Below, one piece after another: positions 29,594 to 40,480 of a DNA stretch of 64,000 nucleotides. Position 1 is the first letter of the stretch, and every line of letters begins with the position of its first letter. The stretch is from Jiella avicenniae (GTDB lineage: Bacteria > Pseudomonadota > Alphaproteobacteria > Rhizobiales > Rhizobiaceae). Under the pieces are notes generated by a model, which did no database searches, had not been told where the DNA came from, and saw only the letters and a program-made list of their open reading frames with translations. The stretch is taken from contig NZ_JAJUWU010000007.1 in assembly GCF_021390325.1 (NCBI RefSeq), forward strand, positions 186,001 to 250,000. The letters run 5' to 3'. The position numbers and the translations under genes are program-made.

Positions 29594-29616
29594 GCCGGCC
29601 TTTGTAAAAGGCCGGC
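29594..29616 (+). terminator. Hairpin between recA and alaS
   Basis: A perfect ten-base stem, GCCGGCCTTT with AAAGGCCGGC, closes on a three-base loop (GTA), 48 bases after the recA stop. No T-run follows, so termination may be weak. Confidence 0.5.
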
Positions 29617-29689
29617 AATCCCGCCCGCCGTCCGAACATCGAGGTCCGTCGGCGCGGTCTTTCCGTCCTGTCTTGCGAAGGTCTCGCTC

Positions 29690-32353
29690 ATGAGTGGCGT
29701 CAACGAAATCCGGTCGGCTTTTCTCGGATATTTCGAGAAGAACGGACACGAGCGGGTTGCCTCGTCGCCGCTGGTGCCGCGCAACGACCCGACGCTGATG
29801 TTCACCAACGCCGGGATGGTGCAGTTCAAGAACGTCTTCACCGGCCTCGAAAAGCGTCCCTACGACCGGGCGACGACGGCCCAGAAGGTGGTTCGGGCCG
29901 GCGGCAAGCACAACGACCTCGACAATGTCGGCTACACCGCGCGACATCACACTTTCTTCGAGATGCTGGGGAATTTTTCCTTCGGCGACTATTTCAAGGA
30001 CCGGGCGATCGAGCTCGCCTGGAACCTGACCACCAAGGAATTCGGTCTTCCGAAGGAGCGACTCCTCGTCACCGTCTTTTCGGAAGACGACGAGGCGGCG
30101 ACCCTGTGGAAGAAGATCGCCGGCCTCTCGGACGAGCGGATCATCCGCATCCCGACGTCGGACAATTTCTGGACGATGGGCGAGACCGGCCCTTGCGGTC
30201 CCTGCTCGGAGATCTTCTTCGACCAGGGCGAGAGCGTCGCCGGCGGCCCTCCGGGGAGCCCCGACGAGGACGGCGACCGGTTCCTGGAGTTCTGGAATCT
30301 CGTCTTCATGCAGTTCGATCAGGTCGACGCGGCGACGCGGCTCGACCTGCCGCGGCCGTCGATCGACACCGGCATGGGTCTCGAACGCATGGCGGCGATC
30401 CTGCAGGGCGTTCATTCGAATTACGAGACCGATCTCTTCAAGGTGCTGATCGGCGCCGTCGAACGGGCGATCGGCTCCGAGGCGGTCGGTGACAGGCTGG
30501 CGAGCCACCGGGTGATCGCCGATCACCTGCGCGCGACGTCCTTCCTCATCGCCGATGGCGTCCTGCCGTCGAACGAGGGCCGCGGCTACGTCCTGCGCCG
30601 GATCATGCGCCGGGCCATGCGCCATGCCCGGATGCTCGGCGCGCAGGAGCCGGTGCTGTTCAAGCTGGTGCCGACGCTGGTCGCCGAGATGGGGCGGGCC
30701 TATCCCGAACTCGGCCGTGCCGAGGCGCTGATCGCGGAGACGCTGAAGCTCGAGGAGAAGCGCTTCCTGCAGACGCTCGATCGCGGTCTGACGCTTCTGG
30801 CCGACGCGACCGAGGGCATGTCGACCGGCGAGCGCCTGTCCGGCGAGACCGCCTTCAAGCTCTACGACACCTACGGCTTTCCGCTCGACCTGACGCAGGA
30901 TGCCCTGCGCCAGCGCGGCATCGAGGTCGACCTCGACAGCTTCAACACCGCGATGGAGCGCCAGAAGGCCGAGGCGCGGGCGAGCTGGGCCGGTTCCGGC
31001 GAGGCCGCGGCCGAGAACGTCTGGTATCCGATCCGCGAGCGCGTCGGCGCGACCGAATTCCTCGGCTACGGCACCGAGCGCGCAGAAGGCGCGGTCGTCG
31101 CTCTGGTCAAGGACGGCGCCGAGGTGCGGGAGGCCGGCGAGGGCGACGAAATCTCGGTGGTCGTCAACCAGACGCCGTTCTATGGCGAATCCGGTGGCCA
31201 GCTCGGCGACACCGGCGTCATGCGCGGCGAGGGCGTCGAGATCGCCGTCACCGATACCCGCAAGTTCGCCGAGGGCCTTTTCGTCCACCGCGCTCGCGTC
31301 ACCCGGGGGCGGGTGACGGTCGGCATGGCGCTCGATCTCGAGGTCGATCACCGCCGGCGCACGCAGATCCGCGCCAACCATTCGGCGACGCATCTGCTGC
31401 ACGAGGCGCTGCGCGAGGTGCTCGGCAGTCACGTGGCGCAGAAAGGCTCGATGGTGGCGCCAGACCGGCTGCGCTTCGACTTTTCTCATCCCAAGCCCAT
31501 CGAGGCGGCGGAGATCGCCGAGGTCGAGCGGCTGGCCAATGGCATCATCCTGCAGAACGCGCCGGTCGAGACACGGCTGATGGCGGTGGACGATGCGATC
31601 GCGTCGGGCGCGATGGCGCTGTTCGGCGAAAAATACGGCGACGAGGTTCGGGTCGTCTCGATGGGCGTCGCCGAAGAGGGCGAGAAGGCCGGCAAGGCCT
31701 ATTCGGTCGAACTCTGCGGCGGCACGCATGTGCGCGCGACCGGCGACATCGGCCTCGTCCACGTCGTCGCCGAAGGCGGCGTCGCGGCCGGCGTGCGCCG
31801 GGTGGAAGCGCTGACCGGCGATGCGGCGCGGGCCCATCTCCTGGAGCAGGACCAGCGCGTCCGCCGGATGGCGGCGGCGCTGAAGGTGTCCCAGGGCGAC
31901 GTGGCGGACCGTCTCGACGCGATCGTCGAGGAACGCCGCCGGCTCGAGCGCGAGTTGGCGGAGGCGAAGAAGAAGCTCGCCCTCGTCGGCGACGGCGGCG
32001 GGTCTTCCTCCGGTGCCGCGCCGCAGGAGGTGGCCGGCGTTTCCTTCGTCGGACGCGTTCTCGAAGGCGTCTCGCCGAAGGACCTGAAGGGCCTCGTCGA
32101 CGAAACCAAAGCTCAGATCGGCTCGGGTGTCGTCACGCTGGTCGCCGTCGCCGACGGCAAGGCCTCGGTCGTCGTCGGCGTGACGGCGGATCTCACGGGC
32201 CGGTTCGATGCCGTCGAACTCGTCAGAGCCGCGAGCGGCGCGATCGGCGGCAAGGGCGGCGGCGGACGGCCCGACATGGCGCAGGCCGGCGGCCCCGAAG
32301 GCGACAACGCCGCGCAGGCGGTCGCCGCGGTCGAGGCGGCGATGGCGGGCTGA
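29690..32353 (+). CDS. alaS: Alanyl-tRNA synthetase
   Basis: It charges tRNA-Ala with alanine and edits mischarged seryl/glycyl-tRNA. The 887-residue product has the class II motif 1-2 region ([36 protein letters not shown]), the editing domain zinc ligands HSATH near residue 565 and CGGTH near 675, and a C-terminal Ala domain with a Gly-rich tail ([16 protein letters not shown]). Length is normal. It is followed by a strong bidirectional terminator shared with icd. Confidence 0.98.
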   Translation: MSGVNEIRSAFLGYFEKNGHERVASSPLVPRNDPTLMFTNAGMVQFKNVFTGLEKRPYDRATTAQKVVRAGGKHNDLDNVGYTARHHTFFEMLGNFSFGDYFKDRAIELAWNLTTKEFGLPKERLLVTVFSEDDEAATLWKKIAGLSDERIIRIPTSDNFWTMGETGPCGPCSEIFFDQGESVAGGPPGSPDEDGDRFLEFWNLVFMQFDQVDAATRLDLPRPSIDTGMGLERMAAILQGVHSNYETDLFKVLIGAVERAIGSEAVGDRLASHRVIADHLRATSFLIADGVLPSNEGRGYVLRRIMRRAMRHARMLGAQEPVLFKLVPTLVAEMGRAYPELGRAEALIAETLKLEEKRFLQTLDRGLTLLADATEGMSTGERLSGETAFKLYDTYGFPLDLTQDALRQRGIEVDLDSFNTAMERQKAEARASWAGSGEAAAENVWYPIRERVGATEFLGYGTERAEGAVVALVKDGAEVREAGEGDEISVVVNQTPFYGESGGQLGDTGVMRGEGVEIAVTDTRKFAEGLFVHRARVTRGRVTVGMALDLEVDHRRRTQIRANHSATHLLHEALREVLGSHVAQKGSMVAPDRLRFDFSHPKPIEAAEIAEVERLANGIILQNAPVETRLMAVDDAIASGAMALFGEKYGDEVRVVSMGVAEEGEKAGKAYSVELCGGTHVRATGDIGLVHVVAEGGVAAGVRRVEALTGDAARAHLLEQDQRVRRMAAALKVSQGDVADRLDAIVEERRRLERELAEAKKKLALVGDGGGSSSGAAPQEVAGVSFVGRVLEGVSPKDLKGLVDETKAQIGSGVVTLVAVADGKASVVVGVTADLTGRFDAVELVRAASGAIGGKGGGGRPDMAQAGGPEGDNAAQAVAAVEAAMAG

Positions 32354-32520
32354 CGCCCGCCAGCCGGTTCCGACGGCTTTCGTTCCGCGGCCGGGTCGAT
32401 CCCGGCTTGGTTCCAGGTGTCCTGGGTGGTCCGTCTCGCTGCCGCCACGGGCCGGGGATGGGCGCGCTGCGGGCGGTCGACGGCCTCGATCAGGATCTGG
32501 ACGCTGCTCCTCGCTTGAAA

Positions 32521-32559
32521 CGAAAGGCCCGCCGCGGATGAACCGCGGCGGGCCTTTCG
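32521..32559. terminator. Strong bidirectional terminator between alaS and icd
   Basis: A perfect 17-base stem (32521-32537 with 32543-32559) surrounds the loop ATGAA. The outer end is AAAGG on one side and CCTTT on the other, giving short T-runs in both directions between two convergent genes. Confidence 0.85.
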
Positions 32560-32581
32560 TTCGCGTTCCGGTTCGGGGAGG

Positions 32582-33799
32582 TTACGAGGCGGCCATCGCC
32601 TTCTTGAGGTTCTCGTCGATCTTGTCGAGGAAGCCGTTGGTCGTCAGCCAGGACTGGTCGGGGCCGATCAGGAGCGCCAGATCCTTGGTCATGAAGCCGC
32701 TCTCGACGGTGTCGATGCAGACCTTTTCCATCTTGGCGGCGAATTCCGCGAGCGCGTCGTTGTCGTCGAGCTTGGCGCGATGGGCGAGGCCCCGCGTCCA
32801 GGCGAAGATCGAGGCGATCGGGTTGGTCGAGGTCTCCTGACCCTTCTGGTGCTGGCGATAGTGCCGGGTCACCGTGCCGTGGGCCGCCTCGGCTTCGACG
32901 GTCTGGCCGTCGGGCGTCATCAGGACGGAGGTCATCAGGCCGAGCGAGCCGAAGCCCTGGGCGACGATGTCCGACTGGACGTCGCCGTCGTAGTTCTTGC
33001 AGGCCCAGACATAGCCGCCCGACCACTTCAGCGCGGCGGCGACCATGTCGTCGATCAGGCGGTGCTCGTAGGTCAGCTTCCTGGCGTCGAATTCGGCCTT
33101 GAACTCGGCGTCGAAGATCTCCTGGAAGATGTCCTTGAAGCGGCCGTCATAGGCCTTCAGGATGGTGTTCTTGGTGGAGAGATAGCAGGGAACGTTGCGC
33201 TGCAGGGCGTAGTTGAACGACGCCCGGGCGAAGTCGCGGATCGACTCGTCGAGGTTGTACATGCCCATGGCGACGCCGGCGGCCGGGGCGTCGAACACCT
33301 CGTGCTCGATCGTCTGGCCGTCCTCGCCGACGAACTTCATCGTCAGCTTGCCCTTGCCGGGGAATCTGAAGTCGGTGGCGCGGTACTGGTCGCCGAAGGC
33401 GTGGCGGCCGACGATGATCGGCTTGGTCCAGCCGGGAACGAGCCGCGGCACGTTCTTCATGATGATCGGCTCGCGGAAGATGACGCCGCCGAGGATGTTG
33501 CGGATCGTGCCGTTCGGCGAGCGCCACATCTTCTTCAGGCCGAATTCCTCGACGCGGGCCTCGTCCGGCGTGATCGTCGCGCATTTGACGCCGACGCCGT
33601 GCTTCTTGATGGCGTTGGCCGCGTCGACGGTGACCTGATCGTCGGTCCCGTCGCGATGCTCCATGCCGAGGTCGTAATATTCAAGGTCGATGTCGAGATA
33701 GGGATGGATCAGCTTGTCCTTGATGAACTGCCAGATGATCCGGGTCATCTCGTCGCCGTCGAGTTCCACGACCGGGTTTGCGACCTTGATCTTCGCCAT
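32582..33799 (-). CDS. icd: NADP-dependent isocitrate dehydrogenase
   Basis: It converts isocitrate to 2-oxoglutarate in the TCA cycle. The 405-residue product is the homodimeric eukaryote-like type common in alphaproteobacteria: [14 protein letters not shown] near residue 9, [19 protein letters not shown] near 94 (substrate loop), [21 protein letters not shown] near 270 and [14 protein letters not shown] near 305. The start is ATG at 33799 with AAGGAAGG ahead; the frame extends upstream without support. It supplies 2-oxoglutarate and NADPH. Confidence 0.97.
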   Translation of the reverse strand: MAKIKVANPVVELDGDEMTRIIWQFIKDKLIHPYLDIDLEYYDLGMEHRDGTDDQVTVDAANAIKKHGVGVKCATITPDEARVEEFGLKKMWRSPNGTIRNILGGVIFREPIIMKNVPRLVPGWTKPIIVGRHAFGDQYRATDFRFPGKGKLTMKFVGEDGQTIEHEVFDAPAAGVAMGMYNLDESIRDFARASFNYALQRNVPCYLSTKNTILKAYDGRFKDIFQEIFDAEFKAEFDARKLTYEHRLIDDMVAAALKWSGGYVWACKNYDGDVQSDIVAQGFGSLGLMTSVLMTPDGQTVEAEAAHGTVTRHYRQHQKGQETSTNPIASIFAWTRGLAHRAKLDDNDALAEFAAKMEKVCIDTVESGFMTKDLALLIGPDQSWLTTNGFLDKIDENLKKAMAAS

Positions 33800-33975
33800 G
33801 GGGTGCCTTCCTTGGAGAGTGAGAGGGGCCCGGCATGCGCCGGTGCCGTCAACGGATGGGTGATCCATTGCCCGGCCCTATAACACCCGACATGGCAGAC
33901 GCAAAGCGAGAGGGAGACGGGCAGGGTGCGTCGCAGCATCGTCCGGCGGGGACCGAGCGGATTTCGGGTTGAGCG

Positions 33976-35457
33976 ATGGTAGCCGAAGTGCGGATCGAGG
34001 CGGCTTGCGGCCGTCTCGTCGGGCGGCGGCACGGCGATGTCGTGCGTTTCCTCGGGATCCCCTACGGCGAGCCGCCGATCGGGCAGAGGCGGTTCGCAAG
34101 GCCTGAAGCGAAGGCGGCCTTCGCTCGGCCCTTCGAAGCCTTCTCCTTTGGTGCGGCCGCGCCGCAGCGCCGCGCGATGCCTGCCCCGATCGGCAGGATG
34201 GCGGGCCTCGTCACCGAGTTTTCCGAGGACTGCCTCAGCCTGAACGTCTGGACGCCGGACGTTCGGGGCAAACGGCCGGTGCTGGTGTTCATCCATGGCG
34301 GCGGATTCATCATCGGCGCCGGCAGCCAGTATCCGGGGGACGATCTGGCGGCGCGCGGCGACGTGGTGGTGGTCACCCTGAACTACCGGCTCGGGCTTCT
34401 CGGCTTCAATCCCTTCGCCGAGGTCTTTCCGGGCGACGAGCGCTTCGCGGCGAATGCCGGCCTCCTCGACCAGCGGCTGGCGCTTCAATGGGTGCGGGAG
34501 AACATCGCGGCCTTCGGCGGCGATCCGGGCCGCGTGACGATCGCCGGCGAATCGGCGGGCTCGGTCTCCGTCGCCTGGCATCTGGTGACGAAGGGATCGC
34601 AGCCCTTCTACGCCCGCGCCATCATGCAGTCCGGGACGCTCAGCCTCTTCTATGGCCGGGACCGGGCGCGGCAGATCGGTGCGGAGCTTCGCCGCGGCAT
34701 GGGACTGTCGCACGGTCCGGATCCTTTGTTCGCGCTGTCGCCGAAACGGCTGCACGATGCTGCGGCGGCGGCCGTGGAAAACCACACCGGGGTGATTTCC
34801 CGGCCCCATGTGGATGAATGTGAGCTCGGCTCGGCGCTTCCCGCCGCGCTGGCGAAGGCGGCAAAGCCGGTGCCGTTGATCATCGGCACGACGCGGGACG
34901 AGTTCTCCTTCTTCACCGACCTGCCGCTGCTGCCGATGAAGACGGGAAAGGCCGAGATGACGGCGATGGTGGCGCGCTTTGCCGGGCCGCAAGCGGCAGA
35001 GCAGATCGCCGGGCTCTACGCCGACGATCGGCGCGGGCGCATCGCCTTCGGCACCGATCTGGTCTTCCGCATGCCGACGATCGCCTTTGCGGACAACCAT
35101 GCGGCGGCCGGGAATGCGGTGTTCTCCTATCGCCTCGACTGGGAGGCGAAGGGACCGCTCGCCCGGCTCGGCGCGACCCATTCGGTGGATCTGCCGCTGA
35201 TCTTCGCCGATTTCATGCGGCCGTTCCGCGCCGTCTATCTCGGCCTTCTGCCCGATCCGCGCCGCCACGAGTTGGCCGTGCGGATGCGCGACCACTGGCT
35301 CCGCTTCGTGCGGGACGGCCGGCCCGGCGCCGACTGGCCGGCCTATGCGCCGGAGGCGAGAACGACGATGATCTTCGGCCTGAAGGACCGCATCGTCGCC
35401 GACCCGGAGGCGGCGCGACGGGCGGCGTGGCAGGGGATCGACGGGTTCGCGACGTGA
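33976..35457 (+). CDS. Type-B carboxylesterase/lipase family protein
   Basis: The 493-residue product is an alpha/beta-hydrolase of the carboxylesterase type B family. It shows FLGIPYGEPPIGQRRF near residue 25, EDCLSLNVWTP near 85, the oxyanion hole HGGGFIIG near 112 and the nucleophile Ser193 in GESAGS. A late His in ATHSVDLPLIF near 400 is the likely catalytic base. No signal peptide is seen, so it is probably cytoplasmic. Substrate unknown. It is divergent from icd. Confidence 0.9.
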   Translation: MVAEVRIEAACGRLVGRRHGDVVRFLGIPYGEPPIGQRRFARPEAKAAFARPFEAFSFGAAAPQRRAMPAPIGRMAGLVTEFSEDCLSLNVWTPDVRGKRPVLVFIHGGGFIIGAGSQYPGDDLAARGDVVVVTLNYRLGLLGFNPFAEVFPGDERFAANAGLLDQRLALQWVRENIAAFGGDPGRVTIAGESAGSVSVAWHLVTKGSQPFYARAIMQSGTLSLFYGRDRARQIGAELRRGMGLSHGPDPLFALSPKRLHDAAAAAVENHTGVISRPHVDECELGSALPAALAKAAKPVPLIIGTTRDEFSFFTDLPLLPMKTGKAEMTAMVARFAGPQAAEQIAGLYADDRRGRIAFGTDLVFRMPTIAFADNHAAAGNAVFSYRLDWEAKGPLARLGATHSVDLPLIFADFMRPFRAVYLGLLPDPRRHELAVRMRDHWLRFVRDGRPGADWPAYAPEARTTMIFGLKDRIVADPEAARRAAWQGIDGFAT

Positions 35458-35563
35458 GCGGCGGGGATCGTGCGGCTTGGCTCGTCGGACGCGACACGGT
35501 ATCGAGCGGGCCGAGCGCCGCCATGTTGCCGCGCGATCGCCGCCGATGAAGGAGTTTTCAGTC

Positions 35564-36343
35564 TTGGACGACGAAACGTCCCGCCGCGCCGGTTTTGCCA
35601 TCGTCCTCGTCGAGCCGCAGCTCGGCGAAAACATCGGCATGGTGGCGCGCGCCATGGCGAATTTCGGTCTCGCGGATCTGCGCCTGGTGAACCCGCGCGA
35701 CGGCTGGCCGAGCGAGAAGGCCCGGGCCGCCGCCTCGCGGGCCGATCATGTCATCGATGCCGTCAGCCTCTACGACACCGTCGAGGAAGCGACCGCGGAT
35801 CTCAACTTCGTGCTGGCGACGACGGCGCGGGCGCGCGACAGCTTCAAGCCGGTGCGCGGGCCGGAAGAGGCGGCGGCGGATCTGAGGCGCCGCGCGGCCG
35901 AGGGGCAGGGCACCGGCATCCTGTTCGGCCGCGAGCGCTGGGGCCTCAACAATCATGAGGTCGGCCTTGCCGACGAGATCGTCACCTTTCCGGTCGATCC
36001 GAAATTCGCATCGCTCAACATCGCCCAGGCGGTGCTCCTGATGAGCTATGCCTGGCAGGCGGCGGGCCGGGGCGGCGATCTTTCTCCCCGCTTCGAGGCC
36101 AAGCTGCCGGAGCCGGCGACCAAGGACGACCTCTTCCGGCTGTTCCACCATCTTGAGGCATCGCTGGAGCGGGCCGGTTATTTCTTCCCCGAGCCGAAGC
36201 GGGAGGTGATGACCCAGAATCTGAGGACGATGCTGACCAAGGCCAACCTGTCGGAGCCGGAAGTTCACACCCTGCGCGGCGTCATCAAGGCCTTCGACTA
36301 CGAGGCGGCGCAGCTTCGCAAGAAGCTCGGAGACGCCTCGTGA
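35564..36343 (+). CDS. trmJ: SpoU/TrmH-family tRNA methyltransferase (TrmJ-like)
   Basis: The product of about 259 residues is a SPOUT-fold RNA methyltransferase of the TrmJ group, which 2'-O-methylates position 32 of tRNA in characterised members. Motif 1 is [20 protein letters not shown], motif 2 [11 protein letters not shown] and motif 3 [15 protein letters not shown]; a C-terminal helical region follows. AAGGAG lies nine bases before a TTG at 35564, which I take as the start. An in-frame ATG at 35546 includes that ribosome site in its own codons and is the alternative. It overlaps murI by four bases (GTGA). Confidence 0.9.
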   Translation: MDDETSRRAGFAIVLVEPQLGENIGMVARAMANFGLADLRLVNPRDGWPSEKARAAASRADHVIDAVSLYDTVEEATADLNFVLATTARARDSFKPVRGPEEAAADLRRRAAEGQGTGILFGRERWGLNNHEVGLADEIVTFPVDPKFASLNIAQAVLLMSYAWQAAGRGGDLSPRFEAKLPEPATKDDLFRLFHHLEASLERAGYFFPEPKREVMTQNLRTMLTKANLSEPEVHTLRGVIKAFDYEAAQLRKKLGDAS

Positions 36344-37146
36344 ACGCCGAGGCGCCCCGCGGACACAGACCGGTGCTGGTCCTGGACAGCGGAATCGGCG
36401 GGCTGACGGTGCTGCGCGAAGCGCGCGTGCTGATGCCCGAGCGACGCTTCGTCTATGTCGCCGACGACGCCGCCTTCCCGTATGGCAACTGGGAGGAGGC
36501 CGCCCTCAGGCAGCGTCTCGTCGCGCTGTTCGGCGGCCTCATCGCCGAGCACGACCCGGTCGCCTGCGTCATCGCCTGCAACACCGCCTCGACCCTGGCG
36601 CTCGACGCATTGCGCGCCGCCTATCCGCAGATGGCCTTCGTCGGCACCGTGCCGGCGATCAAGCCGGCCGCCGAGCGCACCCGATCGGGCCTCGTCTCGG
36701 TGCTGGCGACGCCCGGCACGGTGAAGCGGCAATATACCCGCGACCTGATCGACCAATGGGCGACGAAATGCGAGGTCCGGCTGGTCGGCAGCTTCCAGCT
36801 CGCCGCTCTCGCCGAGGCCTACATGCGCCAGGGGCTGGTCGAGGAAGAGGCGGTGCGGGCCGAGATCGCACCGTGCTTCGTCGAAAAGGACGGTCGGCGG
36901 ACGGACATCGTGGTGCTCGCCTGCACCCACTATCCCTTCATCGTCAACCGCATGCGCAAGATGGCGCCCTGGCCGGTCGACTGGCTCGATCCGGCCGAGG
37001 CCATCGCCCGGCGCGCACTGTCGATCCTGCCGGTCATTCCGCTCGAAACGCCGATCGAGCGCCATGTCGACGTGGCGGTCTTCACGTCCGGCCACGGCGA
37101 TGCGGTGACGCGCCGACTGATGCAGGGGTTCGGCCTGACGGCATGA
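36340..37146 (+). CDS. murI: Glutamate racemase
   Basis: It interconverts L- and D-glutamate for peptidoglycan. The 268-residue product has the two catalytic Cys regions [13 protein letters not shown] near residue 75 and VLACTHYPF near 190, plus [15 protein letters not shown] at the N-terminus and [11 protein letters not shown] near 45. The start is GTG at 36340, overlapping the trmJ stop, so translation is probably coupled. Confidence 0.95.
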   Translation: MNAEAPRGHRPVLVLDSGIGGLTVLREARVLMPERRFVYVADDAAFPYGNWEEAALRQRLVALFGGLIAEHDPVACVIACNTASTLALDALRAAYPQMAFVGTVPAIKPAAERTRSGLVSVLATPGTVKRQYTRDLIDQWATKCEVRLVGSFQLAALAEAYMRQGLVEEEAVRAEIAPCFVEKDGRRTDIVVLACTHYPFIVNRMRKMAPWPVDWLDPAEAIARRALSILPVIPLETPIERHVDVAVFTSGHGDAVTRRLMQGFGLTA

Positions 37147-37231
37147 GGCTTCCACCCCGAGGCGGCCGGCGTGCCGGAAGTACGGCGGATGGCAGGAGAG
37201 GGAGGCGCAACCCCCGAGCTCGACCGCATGG

Positions 37232-38188
37232 TCAGACCATCGGGACGACCGGCTGCGGCGCCTTCGGGCCGGGACGGGGCCGGCCCATTTCGTCCTGAAG
37301 CCGATGGATGCGCATCCTGATTTCGTCGAGGAAGCTCGCCGCCAGCATTGCCATCGGCTCGCCGCGCGGGGTGATCAGCCACGAGGTCATCTGGACCTGT
37401 TGCCGCAGCCGCCTGAACACCAGCCGGCCGTCCCGTGCCCCGGCCGCGGCGAGGGAGGGCACGACCGAAATGCCCGCCCCTTCCGCCACCATCTCGCAGG
37501 CCGCATCCGCCATCTGCACCTCGGCGACGGGGTTCATCTTCGCCCCGGCGCGGTGGAAGGCCGCCTCGATGACCGGGTAGGAGAGATCCTCCCGGCCGAG
37601 AGCGATCAGGCGTTCGCCATCGAGATCCGCGACGTCCACGCTCTCGTGCCCGGCGAGACGATGGTCGGCCGGCAGAGCGAGAAACAATTCGACCTCGACG
37701 AATTTCTCCGCCTGCAGCGACGCCGAGGCCGAGGGCAAGAGGCCGATGCCGAAATCGGCCTTGCCGGTGACCATCGCGTCCTCGATGCTGCGCGAGGTGC
37801 GGCTGAACAATTGCAACCGCACCTGCGGGCTGCGCGCCAGGATGGTGGCCGCAGCCTGGGGCGCGACATGCATGCTGAGGCCGGGAAAGGTGACGGCCGA
37901 GACCTCGCCGCGCTCCAGATTGCGGATCGATTCGGCGAGCCGCGAGATCCGCAGCATCCCCGCTTCCAGCTTTTCGGTCTCGGCGAACATCTGCCGCGCC
38001 TCGGCGGTCGGCTTCAGCCGTCCCTGTCCGCGCTCGAACAGGCTGAAGCCGCACGCTTCCTCGAAGCCCTTGAGAAGCTTGGTGACGGCGGGCTGGCTGA
38101 CGAACAGCCGCTCTGCCGCTTCGGTGACGGATCCGGCCTTCATGATGGCGTTGAAGGCGCTCAACTGGCGGACGTTCGGCGGTGCCAC
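37232..38188 (-). CDS. LysR-family transcriptional regulator
   Basis: The 318-residue product has an N-terminal winged helix-turn-helix (about residues 6-65; GSVTEAAERLFVSQPAVTKLLKGFE) and a periplasmic-binding-like effector domain. It starts at GTG 38188 with GAGG ahead. It is divergent from the ABC importer at 38301 and probably controls the amino-acid/opine-type catabolic cluster to its right. A near-palindrome in the shared intergenic region fits a LysR operator. Confidence 0.92.
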   Translation of the reverse strand: MAPPNVRQLSAFNAIMKAGSVTEAAERLFVSQPAVTKLLKGFEEACGFSLFERGQGRLKPTAEARQMFAETEKLEAGMLRISRLAESIRNLERGEVSAVTFPGLSMHVAPQAAATILARSPQVRLQLFSRTSRSIEDAMVTGKADFGIGLLPSASASLQAEKFVEVELFLALPADHRLAGHESVDVADLDGERLIALGREDLSYPVIEAAFHRAGAKMNPVAEVQMADAACEMVAEGAGISVVPSLAAAGARDGRLVFRRLRQQVQMTSWLITPRGEPMAMLAASFLDEIRMRIHRLQDEMGRPRPGPKAPQPVVPMV

Positions 38189-38199
38189 CGCGCAACCTC

Positions 38200-38222
38200 A
38201 TAACCCATTGGAATGAGTCTAT
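38200..38222. promoter_or_regulatory. LysR-type operator candidate
   Basis: An imperfect dyad centred on CATT-GG-AATG (38206-38215), with further matching flanks, lies 12 bases from the regulator start and about 80 bases from the transporter start. This placement is typical for LysR-regulated divergent promoters. Confidence 0.4.
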
Positions 38223-38300
38223 CCTTTAATTTCATTTGCGCGGAATGGGAAACGCCTAAACGATAGGCCTGCACGAAAACAGGCAACGGCAGGGGTCCCC

Positions 38301-39335
38301 ATGAAGAAACGCATCCTCATGCTCGCTGCGGCGGGTTCGCTCATCGCGTCCGTCGCCGCCCAGGCGCAGACCAAGACACTGACGGTCGGCGGCTATGGCG
38401 GCTCCTTCGAGACCTTGATGAAGGAACTGATCATTCCGCAATTCGAGAAGACCCACGACGTCACCATCCAGTTCGTCGCCGGCAACTCGACCGAGAATCT
38501 CGCCCGCCTCCAGGCGCAGAAGGGCAACCAGGAACTCGACGTCGTCATCCTCGACGACGGCCCGATGTACCAGGCCGACGCGCTGGGCTTCTGCGCACCG
38601 CTCGACGAGGATGTCGCTTCCGACGACATCTACGACCTCGCCAAGATCGGACCGAACTCGATCGGCGTCGGCTTCGTCGCCACGGGCTTCACCTACAACG
38701 CCGACTGGTTCAAGGAGAAGGGCTGGGAGCCGCCGTCGAGCTGGAAGGATCTGGAAGATCCGAAGTTCGAGCAGATCCTCTCGATCCCGCCGATTTCCAA
38801 CACCTACGGCCTCCACACCCTCGTCATGATGGCGCGCCTCAACGGCGGCGGCGAGAAGGACATCGATCCGGGCTTCACCGCCATGGCCGACGACGTCGCG
38901 CCGAACGTCCTCGTCTTCGAGCCGTCCTCCGGCAAGATGTCGGAACTGTTCCAGTCCAAGGAGATCGCCCTGTCGATCTGGGGCTCGGGCCGAACCAAGT
39001 CGCTGGCCGACACCGGCTTCCCGGCAAAGTTCGCCTATCCGAAGGAAGGTGCCGTGGCGCTGATGCTCGCCGCCTGTCCGGTGGTCGAGAGCGACGCGCC
39101 GGAAGCCGCCCAGGCCTTCGTCAAGTATCTCCTCGATCCGGAGATTCAGGTGAAGCTCGGCGACGCCATGGGCTCCGGCCCGGTCAACAAGAAGACCGAG
39201 CTGCCCGAGGAACTCGCTGCGGCGCTGCCCTACGGCCCCGAGCAGATTTCCAAGCTGGTCAAGGTCGACTGGGACGTGATCAACCCGAACCGGCAGGAGT
39301 GGACCCAGCGCTGGGCGCGCGAGGTCGAGCGCTGA
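38301..39335 (+). CDS. ABC transporter substrate-binding protein, PotD/opine type
   Basis: The 344-residue product carries a signal peptide (MKKRILMLAAAGSLIASVAAQAQ, cut after about residue 22) and a type-1 extracellular solute-binding fold (VGGYGGSFETLMKELIIPQFEK; GVGFVATGFTYNADWF). It would deliver a polyamine, opine or amino-acid-like substrate to the importer encoded downstream. It is the first gene of a long plus-strand operon. Confidence 0.92.
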   Translation: MKKRILMLAAAGSLIASVAAQAQTKTLTVGGYGGSFETLMKELIIPQFEKTHDVTIQFVAGNSTENLARLQAQKGNQELDVVILDDGPMYQADALGFCAPLDEDVASDDIYDLAKIGPNSIGVGFVATGFTYNADWFKEKGWEPPSSWKDLEDPKFEQILSIPPISNTYGLHTLVMMARLNGGGEKDIDPGFTAMADDVAPNVLVFEPSSGKMSELFQSKEIALSIWGSGRTKSLADTGFPAKFAYPKEGAVALMLAACPVVESDAPEAAQAFVKYLLDPEIQVKLGDAMGSGPVNKKTELPEELAAALPYGPEQISKLVKVDWDVINPNRQEWTQRWAREVER

Positions 39336-39418
39336 TCGCGGCAACCGCCTGAACACCGATCGGAGTGGGCTCCGGCCCGCTCCGGTTCCGCGGCGCGATG
39401 GAACGATCGAAACGAGAC

Positions 39419-40480
39419 ATGGCTATTCTGGAACTACGCGATCTGACCAAGCGCTTCGGCGAGACGGTCGCTGTCGATCGCTTCACCCTGTCGGTGGAAA
39501 AGGGCGAGTTCGTCTCGCTGCTCGGGCCGTCCGGCTGCGGCAAGACCACGACGCTGCAGATGATCGCCGGCTTCGAGACCCCGACCGGCGGCTCGATCGC
39601 CCTCAACGGTCGCGACCTCTCGAAGGTGCCGGCGCGGGCGAGAGGCCTCGGCATCGTCTTCCAGACCTATGCCCTGTTCCCTCACATGACGGTCGAGGAA
39701 AACGTCGGCTTCGGCCTGGAAATGCGCAAGGTGCCGGCGGACGAGCGCAAGCGGCGGATCGCCGCGACCCTCGACCTCGTCCACCTGTCGCATCTGGCGA
39801 CCCGCTATCCCCGCCAGATGTCCGGCGGCCAGCGCCAGCGCGTCGCACTGGCGCGGGCGCTGGTCATCGAACCGGAACTCCTGCTCCTCGACGAGCCCTT
39901 GTCCAATCTCGACGCCAAATTGCGCGAGGAAATGCAGCTCGAACTCCGGCGCATCCAGCAGGAGGCCGGCGTCACCACGCTGCTCGTCACCCACGACCAG
40001 TCCGAGGCGATGGCCTTGAGCGACCGGATCGCGGTCATGCAGGGCGGCCGCCTGATCCAGGAGGCGACGCCCTTCGAGGCCTATGACCGGCCGACCAACG
40101 GCTTCGTCTCCTCCTTTCTCGGCAAGAGCAACGCCATCGACGCCCATCTCGAAGCGGGCGGGGCGGGCACGACGCAGCTTCGCTGCGGCGACATCCGTCT
40201 CGACGCTCCGGCGTCGTCGCATGGCCCCGGGGCGGTGCTGGTTTCGCTCAGGCCGGAGCGGATCGAATTTTGCGGGGCGGGCGAGGGGATCGTCTCCGGG
40301 ACGGTCGTCGAGCGCGTCTTTCTCGGCGACCAGTGGCTGTTCAAGGTGAAGACCGGGCTCGGCGAACTCCTCGTCGTGCGCCGCAACAGCGGCCGGCGCG
40401 AGCCCGAAGTCGGCGAGACCGTGCATCTGTCCTGGCAGGCCGAGCATCTGCGCCTCCTCGAGGCGGGGTCGGCGGCATGA
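39419..40480 (+). CDS. ABC transporter ATP-binding protein (PotA-like)
   Basis: The 353-residue product has Walker A GPSGCGKTT near residue 37, the Q-loop YALFPHMT, signature MSGGQRQRVALARAL, Walker B LLLDEPLSNLD and switch His in VTHDQSEAMAL. A C-terminal TOBE domain (about 275-350) marks it as a PotA/spermidine-type importer ATPase. The start is ATG at 39419; an earlier ATG at 39398 is possible. It overlaps the next permease by four bases (ATGA). Confidence 0.93.
   Translation: MAILELRDLTKRFGETVAVDRFTLSVEKGEFVSLLGPSGCGKTTTLQMIAGFETPTGGSIALNGRDLSKVPARARGLGIVFQTYALFPHMTVEENVGFGLEMRKVPADERKRRIAATLDLVHLSHLATRYPRQMSGGQRQRVALARALVIEPELLLLDEPLSNLDAKLREEMQLELRRIQQEAGVTTLLVTHDQSEAMALSDRIAVMQGGRLIQEATPFEAYDRPTNGFVSSFLGKSNAIDAHLEAGGAGTTQLRCGDIRLDAPASSHGPGAVLVSLRPERIEFCGAGEGIVSGTVVERVFLGDQWLFKVKTGLGELLVVRRNSGRREPEVGETVHLSWQAEHLRLLEAGSAA

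Noticed and set aside
33745-35655. 636-codon open frame on the minus strand
   Set aside because: Antisense to the carboxylesterase and the icd start; His/Arg-rich shadow composition.
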